Origin: Oscillospiraceae bacterium
Lineage (GTDB): Bacteria; Bacillota; Clostridia; Oscillospirales; Acutalibacteraceae
Reading direction: 5' to 3'
NCBI GenBank assembly: GCA_003505905.1
Contig: DNXM01000062.1
Coordinates: 705-11,717 of the forward strand
Length of the DNA stretch: 11,013 nucleotides
In this document: piece by piece, positions 6,565 to 11,013 of the stretch
Position numbering within the stretch: position 1 is the stretch's first letter
Layout: each line of letters opens with the position of its first letter
The notes under the pieces: generated by a model
Told to the model about the DNA's origin: nothing
The model's input: the letters and a program-made list of their open reading frames with translations, nothing else
The model's database searches: none
Made by a program: the position numbers and the translations under genes

Positions 6565-7845
6565 TTGTGAGGCAAGCAAAGCCTGCTCCAAGTCTGCGAG
6601 AATATCGTCAATGTTTTCAATACCGACAGAGAAACGAATCAAATCTTCACCCACACCGCAGGCATCCAACTGCTCGGTTGCGAGCTGACGGTGGGTTGTG
6701 GTGGCAGGATGAAGCACGCAGGTGCGGCAATCCGCCACATGAGTGACGATGGCAGCCAGCTTGAGGCTGTCCATGAATTTGCCTGCCGCCTCACGACCGC
6801 CCTTTACGCCGAAGGACACGACACCGCTCGAACCGTTGGGCAGATATTTCTTTGCCAAGTCGTGGTATTTGCAGGATTCCAGTGCCGGATAGTTCACCCA
6901 GGTGACATACGGGCTCTTTTCCAAAAATTCGGCAACCTTGGTTGCGTTGGAGCAATGGCGTTCCACACGCAGAGCAAGTGTTTCCAAGCCGAGGTTGAGC
7001 AGGAACGAATTTTGCGGAGACGGAATGGAACCGAGGTCACGCATGAGCTGAACGACACACTTGGTGATATATGCCATCTTGCCGAACTTTTCGGTGTAGG
7101 CAATGCCGTGGTAGGATTCGTCCGGCTCGGTCAGACAGCCGAACTTGTCGTTCTGTGTCCAATCAAAATTGCCGCTGTCCACAATAGCGCCGCCGACGCT
7201 GGTAGCGTGACCGTCCATATATTTGGTGGTGGAATGCGTTACAATATCGGCACCGAACTCGAACGGACGGCAGTTAACCGGGGTCGGGAAGGTATTATCA
7301 ACAATCAGCGGCACGCCGTGCGCATGGGCGCATTTTGCGAACAGCTCAATATCCAGCACGGTCAAAGACGGGTTGGAGAGCGTTTCGGCAAACACCGCTT
7401 TGGTGTTGGGCTTGAAGGCGGCGTTGATTTCTTCTTCCGTGCTTTCGGGGGAAATGAAGGTAAAGTCAATGCCGAGCTTGCGCATGGTGACATTGAACAA
7501 ATTGAAGGTGCCGCCGTAAATCGCCGCCGAGGACACCACATGGTCGCCTGCCTGACAGATATTGAACACCGAAAAGAACGAAGCCGCCTGACCGGAAGAA
7601 GTCAGCACCGCACCGACACCGCCTTCAAGCATGGCAATTTTTTCCGCCACAAGGTCGTTGGTCGGATTGGCAAGACGGGTATAGAAGTAGCCGGATTTTT
7701 CCAAATCAAACAGCTGACCCATTTCATCGCCGGAATCGTATTTGTAGGTTGTGCTTTGGATAATCGGCATCACACGGGGTTCGCCGTTTTTCGGGCGGTA
7801 TGCACCCTGAACGCATTTGGTTTCGGCTTTATAATTTTTTGACAT
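6556..7845 (-). CDS. metY: O-acetylhomoserine sulfhydrylase (O-acetylhomoserine aminocarboxypropyltransferase)
   Basis: This 429-residue cytoplasmic PLP enzyme of the Cys/Met metabolism family forms homocysteine from O-acetylhomoserine and sulfide, one step before methionine. Motifs are YTRLANPTND (55-64), the PLP-binding SSGQAASF (83-90), DNTFPTPV (183-190), the Schiff-base lysine in HSTTKYMDGH (Lys208) and LHPATTTHRQL (378-388). The length (about 430) and the insertion around residues 225-260, including YHGIAY, point to MetY; MetB and MetC are nearer 380-400. Substrate choice is still an inference from these features. The ATG at 7845 follows AAGGGTG with a 7-base spacer. It is the first gene of a likely metY-alr-CNNM operon. 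Its leader holds a strong extended -10 promoter, a CodY-box-like sequence and two competing hairpins, so both transcription initiation and attenuation may be controlled. Confidence 0.9.
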   Translation of the reverse strand: MSKNYKAETKCVQGAYRPKNGEPRVMPIIQSTTYKYDSGDEMGQLFDLEKSGYFYTRLANPTNDLVAEKIAMLEGGVGAVLTSSGQAASFFSVFNICQAGDHVVSSAAIYGGTFNLFNVTMRKLGIDFTFISPESTEEEINAAFKPNTKAVFAETLSNPSLTVLDIELFAKCAHAHGVPLIVDNTFPTPVNCRPFEFGADIVTHSTTKYMDGHATSVGGAIVDSGNFDWTQNDKFGCLTEPDESYHGIAYTEKFGKMAYITKCVVQLMRDLGSIPSPQNSFLLNLGLETLALRVERHCSNATKVAEFLEKSPYVTWVNYPALESCKYHDLAKKYLPNGSSGVVSFGVKGGREAAGKFMDSLKLAAIVTHVADCRTCVLHPATTTHRQLATEQLDACGVGEDLIRFSVGIENIDDILADLEQALLASQNG

Positions 7846-7886
7846 TTTTGTTCACCCTTTTCAATATTTTCATTCATCCCTGACGG

Positions 7887-7946
7887 AATATAAAAGCGAA
7901 AGCCGCTAACAATAACGGCAGATTCACCGAAATCCGCCGAAACGGA
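7887..7946 (-). promoter_or_regulatory. Candidate transcription attenuator in the metY leader
   Basis: In the metY mRNA, a 9-base-pair hairpin (arms 7939-7931 and 7924-7916, one G-U pair, 6-base loop) shares its 3' arm bases GCCG (7919-7916) with a second hairpin. The second hairpin has arms 7919-7913 and 7908-7902, 7 pairs, one G-U and a 4-base loop. The two cannot form together. The second is followed by a U-rich but broken tract (UUU, CGC, UUUUAUAUU; 7901-7887), as in an intrinsic terminator. A weak third hairpin (7946-7943 with 7936-7933) could sequester the first. I recognise no known SAM riboswitch or T-box; the leader is only about 108 bases. Confidence 0.45.
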
Positions 7947-7959
7947 GTATTATTTTGTT

Positions 7960-7988
7960 ATTATAACACAAGTACAGCACGGAATAAA
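7960..7988 (-). promoter_or_regulatory. Promoter of metY
   Basis: The -10 is a perfect TATAAT (7965-7960) preceded by TG one base upstream, an extended -10. The -35 is weak (TTTATT, 7988-7983) at 17-base spacing. Transcription should start near 7953, leaving a leader of about 108 bases. A weak -35 with an extended -10 suits an activator- or repressor-controlled promoter. Confidence 0.7.
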
Positions 7989-7992
7989 GAAA

Positions 7993-8007
7993 AATTTTCA
8001 GAAACTG
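7993..8007. promoter_or_regulatory. CodY-box-like sequence upstream of metY
   Basis: AATTTTCAGAAACTG matches the published CodY consensus AATTTTCWGAAAATT at 13 of 15 positions. It sits immediately upstream of the metY -35 region. CodY is the branched-chain amino acid and GTP responsive regulator of Bacillota and commonly controls amino-acid biosynthesis genes. Whether this organism encodes CodY is not visible here, and AT-rich intergenic DNA yields such matches by chance. Confidence 0.4.
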
Positions 8008-8052
8008 CGATATTTTTTTCGAGGGGTCCTTTCGGGGAAAATTTTTTCTGTC

Positions 8053-8088
8053 GATTTGTACAATTTTTGGAATTTCTATGTACAAATC
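8053..8088. promoter_or_regulatory. Perfect 10-base inverted repeat overlapping the murA promoter
   Basis: GATTTGTACA (8053-8062) and TGTACAAATC (8079-8088) are exact reverse complements separated by 16 bases. Each carries the palindromic core TGTACA, and the two cores start 22 bases apart, about two helical turns. The right half covers the murA -35 position. This is the arrangement expected for a dimeric or tetrameric repressor. I do not recognise the regulator. Confidence 0.5.
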
Positions 8089-8107
8089 AAGTCAGCTATG
8101 CTATAAT
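8079..8107 (+). promoter_or_regulatory. Promoter of the murA-walJ-rlmH operon
   Basis: A perfect -10 TATAAT (8102-8107) has a TG one base upstream (8099-8100), making an extended -10. The -35 position 17 bases away reads TGTACA (8079-8084), four of six matches to TTGACA. Transcription should start near 8114, giving a leader of about 87 bases before murA. Confidence 0.75.
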
Positions 8108-8200
8108 CGCAGAGTTAGTAATGTCAACATACAGTCGTTTTTCGCAACGGCTTTCCTATATTTCGTATTCAGCACAACCGGAAAGGAGAATCGCCTGTTT

Positions 8201-9493
8201 ATGGATAAAATCGTCATCAACGGTTCCATTCCGCTCAAAGGCGAAGTGAATATCAGCGGTGCCAAAAACGCCGTTGTCGCCATTCTGCCCGCTACCCTTT
8301 TGGCAAGGGATATTTGCCGCATTGAAAACATTCCCGAAATCAGCGATGTTTCCACCATGATTAAAATTCTCCGCCAGCTCGGTGCCGGCGTAAAAATGAT
8401 AGACCGCAACACCCTTGAAATCGACACACGCAGCGTAAACTCCTACATCGTTCCAAACGATTTGGCAAAGCATTTGCGTGCCTCCTACTACCTCATCGGT
8501 GCTCTACTCGGTCGCTACGGCCGTGCCAAGGTTGCCATGCCCGGCGGATGCTGGTTCGGCGTTCGTCCGATTGATTTGCACCTCAAGGGCTTTGAGCTGC
8601 TCGGTGCCAAGGTCACCATTGACAACGGCATGATTAACGCCTCCTCGGACAAGCTCATCGGTTCATCCGTTTTCATGGACAATGTTTCCGTGGGCGCAAC
8701 GGTCAATGTCATGCTCGCCGCCGTAAAGGCAAAAGGTCTTACCATCATCGAAAACGCCGCCCGTGAGCCGCACATCGTTGATTTGGCAAACTTTCTCAAC
8801 TCCATGGGTGCCGATATTATCGGTGCTGGCACGGACACCATCAAGATTCACGGCGTGAGTGAAATGCACGGCTGCACCTATTCCATCATCCCCGACCAAA
8901 TCGAAGCGGGCACCTACATGGTTGCCGCCGCCGCAACGGGCGGAGATGTGTTGGTGAAAAATATTATTCCCAAGCACATGGAATCCATTACGAAAAAGCT
9001 CATTGATTGCGGTGCCGAAATCGTCGAATACGATGAAGCCATTCGTGTGCGCAGCACCGGTCGCCCGATGAAATGCAATGTCAAAACGCTTCCGCACCCC
9101 GGTTTTCCGACCGATATGCAGCCGCAGATGACGGTTTTGCTTGCATTGGCGGACGGTATGAGCATCGTATCCGAAAGCGTTTGGGATAACCGCTTCCGCT
9201 ATGTGGAGCAGTTGCTGCGCATGGGTGCGCAAATCAATGTTGAGGGCAAGGTTGCCATTGTGCAGGGTGTTGAAAAGCTGCACGGTGCGCCGATTCGTGC
9301 CGATGACCTGCGTGCAGGCGCCGCCATGCTGATTGCCGCCATGGCAGCCGAAGGTCAATCCGAAATCGAAAATCTTTCCCACATTGACCGTGGCTATGAA
9401 AACTATGTTGAAAAGTTCTCCGCTTTAGGGGCGGACATTCGCCGTGTCAGCTTCCCGAACGAGGAAGAACAGCAACAGGATGATGTAGGTTAA
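8201..9493 (+). CDS. murA: UDP-N-acetylglucosamine 1-carboxyvinyltransferase
   Basis: This 430-residue cytoplasmic enzyme transfers enolpyruvate from PEP to UDP-GlcNAc, the first committed step of peptidoglycan synthesis and the fosfomycin target. Key residues are present: Lys22-Asn23 in SGAKNAV, the active-site loop GGCWFGVRPIDLH with Cys117 (the residue fosfomycin alkylates), the general base Asp305 in GFPTDMQ and Arg397 in HIDRGY. The cysteine means no intrinsic Cys-to-Asp type fosfomycin resistance. Length is normal (about 420-435). Start: the ATG at 8201 begins MDKIVINGS, where family members begin, and has AGGAG at 8184-8188, a rather long 12-base spacer. An upstream ATG at 8078 would precede the promoter's -10 box and is rejected. 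The acidic Gln-rich tail is a small lineage extra. Bacillota often carry two murA paralogues; which one this is cannot be told. It is the first gene of an operon with walJ and rlmH. Confidence 0.96.
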   Translation: MDKIVINGSIPLKGEVNISGAKNAVVAILPATLLARDICRIENIPEISDVSTMIKILRQLGAGVKMIDRNTLEIDTRSVNSYIVPNDLAKHLRASYYLIGALLGRYGRAKVAMPGGCWFGVRPIDLHLKGFELLGAKVTIDNGMINASSDKLIGSSVFMDNVSVGATVNVMLAAVKAKGLTIIENAAREPHIVDLANFLNSMGADIIGAGTDTIKIHGVSEMHGCTYSIIPDQIEAGTYMVAAAATGGDVLVKNIIPKHMESITKKLIDCGAEIVEYDEAIRVRSTGRPMKCNVKTLPHPGFPTDMQPQMTVLLALADGMSIVSESVWDNRFRYVEQLLRMGAQINVEGKVAIVQGVEKLHGAPIRADDLRAGAAMLIAAMAAEGQSEIENLSHIDRGYENYVEKFSALGADIRRVSFPNEEEQQQDDVG

Positions 9494-9499
9494 ATTGCA

Positions 9500-10291
9500 A
9501 TGGCAAGGTTTTGTTCCCTTTTTTCGTCAAGCAGCGGTAACTCGGTTTACATCGGGCATCCGAACGGCGGCATCTTGATTGACATCGGTGTCAGCGCCAA
9601 ACGAACCGCAGAAGCATTAAATTGCGTCGGTGCATCTATTGAGAGCATCGGCGCTGTTTTTGTCACCCACGAGCACTGTGACCACATTGCAGGCGTGCGT
9701 GTATTTGCCGGCAAGCACCAAACAACGGTTTACGCAAGCCAAGGCACGCTGGAGGGCATGGAGAGCACAGGCGCACTCAACGGCAAGTATCCGAGCGAAG
9801 TGATGCCCGAAAGCGGTGTGGAAGTGAACGGAATGTTTGTGCGTGCGTTTCACACACCGCACGACAGCCGAGAAAGCTTGGGCTACACGGTGGAAATGCC
9901 GGACGGCAACCGCATCGGAATTGCCACGGACATCGGCGTTGTCACCGACGAAATCATGCAAAATCTGCTGGGCTGTCAGCTTGTGCTGCTCGAATCCAAC
10001 CACGATGTGCGGATGCTGCAATGCAATCCGAACTATCCGTACATACTCAAACGGCGCATTCTCTCCGACCACGGTCACCTGTGCAACGAGGCTTGTGCCG
10101 AAGCCGCCGTGAAGCTTGTGCAAAGCGGTACAACCCGTTTGCTGTTGGGACATTTAAGCAAAGAAAATAATATGCCGCAGCTGGCATATCAATGCACCAA
10201 TGCCGCCTTAAGTCGGTGCGGCATGGAGGAAGGAAGCGATTATCTGCTGCGTGTTGCCGGCGTGGGCGACCCAAAGATGATTGTGTTTTAA
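9500..10291 (+). CDS. walJ: WalJ/YycJ-type metallo-beta-lactamase-fold hydrolase
   Basis: This 263-residue MBL-fold protein is of the YycJ/WalJ group. The metal-binding motif THEHCDH is at residues 56-62 (His57, His59, Asp61, His62). It is followed by FHTPHDSRESLGY (117-129), ATDIG with Asp144, LESNHD (164-169) and GHLSKENN (217-224), all in family order. WalJ is genetically tied to the WalRK cell-wall system in bacilli and has been proposed to link DNA replication and cell division; its nuclease or hydrolase substrate is unclear. Start: the ATG at 9500 is 6 bases after the murA stop, with only a weak AGGT before it, so coupled translation is likely. Here it stands between murA and rlmH, and no WalRK genes are visible. 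MBL membership is certain and the WalJ assignment strong. Confidence 0.9.
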   Translation: MARFCSLFSSSSGNSVYIGHPNGGILIDIGVSAKRTAEALNCVGASIESIGAVFVTHEHCDHIAGVRVFAGKHQTTVYASQGTLEGMESTGALNGKYPSEVMPESGVEVNGMFVRAFHTPHDSRESLGYTVEMPDGNRIGIATDIGVVTDEIMQNLLGCQLVLLESNHDVRMLQCNPNYPYILKRRILSDHGHLCNEACAEAAVKLVQSGTTRLLLGHLSKENNMPQLAYQCTNAALSRCGMEEGSDYLLRVAGVGDPKMIVF

Positions 10292-10296
10292 CCGCT

Positions 10297-10776
10297 ATGA
10301 AAGTCACCGTTGTTTGCTTGGGTAAGCTCAAAGAGAAATATTTGCGGGATGCTTGTGACGAATACGGCAAGCGTCTCGGTGCCTTTTGCCGTTTTGAAGT
10401 TGCGGAGCTTGCCCCTGTCAAGCTGCCCGACAACCCGTCTCCGGCGCAGATTCAAGCCGCTCTTACGCAGGAAGCCACCCTCATCAAAGCCAAAATCCCC
10501 AAAGGGGCGGCGGTGTTCGCCCTTTGCATTGAGGGCAAAACGGTTTCCTCCGAAGCGTTCAGTGAGCTGATGGAAAAAGCCGCTGTTCGGGGCGGTTCCG
10601 ATGTTGTGTTCCTCATCGGCAGTTCGTTCGGCTTGGACGAAGAGCTGAAAAAAACGGCGCACTACCGCCTGTCCATGTCGCCGATGACCTTTCCGCACCA
10701 GTTGGCAAGGGTCATGCTGTTGGAGCAAATCTACCGTGCGTTTCAAATTGCAAACGGCGGAAAATATCACAAATAA
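10297..10776 (+). CDS. rlmH: 23S rRNA (pseudouridine1915-N3)-methyltransferase
   Basis: This 159-residue SPOUT methyltransferase uses SAM to methylate pseudouridine 1915 in helix 69 of 23S rRNA, on assembled 70S ribosomes. Length matches the family (155-159). The SAM-binding knot shows VVFLIGSSFGL (103-113) and the strongly conserved LSMSPMTFPHQLARVMLLEQIYRA (125-148), ending in GGKYHK, the family's C-terminus. The loop reads IGSSFG where many members have IGGxxG, a conservative change. The start chosen is the ATG at 10297, 5 bases after the walJ stop, which gives MKVTVVCLGK, the standard family N-terminus; upstream in-frame starts lie inside walJ. It is the last gene of the operon, with an intrinsic terminator overlapping its stop codon. 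Confidence 0.96.
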   Translation: MKVTVVCLGKLKEKYLRDACDEYGKRLGAFCRFEVAELAPVKLPDNPSPAQIQAALTQEATLIKAKIPKGAAVFALCIEGKTVSSEAFSELMEKAAVRGGSDVVFLIGSSFGLDEELKKTAHYRLSMSPMTFPHQLARVMLLEQIYRAFQIANGGKYHK

Positions 10777-10815
10777 AAAGAACGGTCGAAGGTTTTTCTT
10801 CAGCCGTTCTTTTTT
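10775..10815 (+). terminator. Intrinsic terminator after rlmH, probably bidirectional
   Basis: AAAAAGAACGG (10775-10785) pairs with CCGTTCTTTTT (10804-10814). The inner GAAG/CTTC pairs extend the stem past one wobble and one mismatch, and the structure ends in a run of T. A matching A-run on the left side means it can also stop transcripts of the converging minus-strand gene that ends at 10824. Confidence 0.9.
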
Positions 10816-10823
10816 GTTGAAGA

Positions 10824-11013
10824 TTATTTTGCATTTGCCGCCAGGTAGCGTTCCACAACCTTACTGCGAACGACCTTGCGGGTCGAGTTGATATCAAAGG
10901 GCGTTGTCGAAATAAACAAATCATGCGCACGCTTGTAGCCGGGCAGCTGACGGTTTGCTTCGTCAAAATCTCCCTTCACTTTTTTGCGAACATCCGCTTC
11001 CGTCATGTCGGGG
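10824..11013 (-). CDS. C-terminal fragment of a probable AMP-binding acyl-CoA synthetase (N-terminus off the right edge)
   Basis: The last 62 complete codons before a TAA at 10824-10826 are visible, and the frame stays open to the right edge, so the gene begins outside the window. The sequence EANRQLPGYKRAHDLFISTTPFD followed by INSTRKVVRSKVVERYL resembles the C-terminal lid domain of ANL-superfamily long-chain acyl-CoA synthetases. There, 'vN..lp.yk.i..f.i...ef..T.t.KikR' carries the adenylation-step lysine, here probably the Lys in STRKVVR. A short independent gene starting at the ATG at 11006 is unlikely, because the frame continues past it. The call rests on one short motif, so the substrate and exact subfamily cannot be given. 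It converges on rlmH across the shared terminator. Confidence 0.6.
   Translation of the reverse strand, partial: PDMTEADVRKKVKGDFDEANRQLPGYKRAHDLFISTTPFDINSTRKVVRSKVVERYLAANAK

Larger units (their letters stand above)
7846..8200. other. Divergent AT-rich intergenic region between metY and murA
   Basis: These 355 bases contain no supportable gene. Reading from metY towards murA they hold the metY RBS, a metY leader with overlapping hairpins (7887-7946), the metY promoter (7960-7988), a CodY-box-like sequence (7993-8007), a run with an imperfect repeat of TTTCG-GGGG (about 8018-8037), an inverted repeat (8053-8088), the murA promoter (8079-8107) and a murA leader of about 87 bases. A short plus-strand frame starting at 8078 runs into murA, but it begins upstream of the murA -10 box and is not credible as its start. 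Confidence 0.8.

Noticed and set aside
7846..7953. SAM riboswitch or T-box in the metY leader.
   Set aside because: The leader is too short for SAM-I and shows none of its conserved core. No T-box AGGGTGG-ACCGCG element is present. Only the competing hairpins are reported.
8018..8050. Terminator-like stretch TCC-TTTCGG-GGA followed by A and T runs.
   Set aside because: The stem is only about four pairs with a wobble and no gene ends upstream of it. It looks like an AT-rich spacer with an imperfect TTTCG-GGGG repeat.
8134..8151. A 6-pair hairpin in the murA leader (GTCGTT / AACGGC).
   Set aside because: It is short, includes a wobble and has no competing partner or U-tract, so it is not distinguishable from chance.
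8078..8200. A 41-residue N-terminal extension of murA beginning at the ATG at 8078.
   Set aside because: The ATG lies upstream of the -10 box at 8102-8107, the extension has no homology that I recognise, and a good RBS precedes the family-standard start at 8201.
1..11013. Search by eye for CRISPR arrays, insertion sequences, tRNA or rRNA genes, toxin-antitoxin pairs and defence islands.
   Set aside because: No spaced direct repeats, transposase motifs, cloverleaf or rRNA cores were seen, and nearly all of the sequence is accounted for by housekeeping genes.

Overview
The window looks like an ordinary chromosomal stretch from a member of the Bacillota, most likely class Clostridia (an Oscillospiraceae/Ruminococcaceae-type gut anaerobe is my best guess). 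The reasons are AGGAGG-type ribosome binding sites, consensus sigma-A promoters, a lipobox lipoprotein, the WalJ/RlmH gene pair and a YmfI-like reductase. GC content appears to be near 50%, with AT-rich intergenic regions. I see no mobile element, CRISPR array, tRNA, rRNA or phage gene, and no defence or biosynthetic system.

Layout. Positions 1-7845 hold seven genes, all on the minus strand, in three probable transcription units. Unit 1 (7845 down to 3963) is an O-acetylhomoserine sulfhydrylase (metY), alanine racemase (alr) and a CNNM/CBS/CorC membrane protein, with gaps of 32 and 47 bases. Unit 2 (3829 down to 2040) is a stalked lipoprotein overlapping by four bases (ATGA) a short-chain reductase of the EF-P 5-aminopentanone reductase type. 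Unit 3 (1924 down to the left edge) is an orphan L-rhamnose isomerase (rhaA) followed five bases later by a NIF3-family protein cut by the window edge.

A 355-base AT-rich divergent region (7846-8200) separates these from a plus-strand operon murA - walJ - rlmH (8201-10776, gaps of 6 and 5 bases). That operon ends in a strong intrinsic terminator at 10775-10815. Converging on it from the right is the C-terminal end of what is probably an AMP-binding acyl-CoA synthetase.

Working together: alr and murA both serve peptidoglycan synthesis (D-alanine supply and the first committed step to UDP-MurNAc). walJ and rlmH are conserved housekeeping genes, metY makes homocysteine, and rhaA opens rhamnose catabolism without its partner genes nearby.

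The most interesting signals are regulatory. The metY leader carries two overlapping, mutually exclusive hairpins, the second followed by a broken U-rich tract, as in an attenuator. A CodY-box-like sequence lies just upstream of the metY -35 region. A 15-base palindrome covers the -35 hexamer of the rhaA promoter. A perfect 10-base inverted repeat, with its cores two helical turns apart, overlaps the murA promoter. None of these has been tested, and I found no convincing new multi-gene system.
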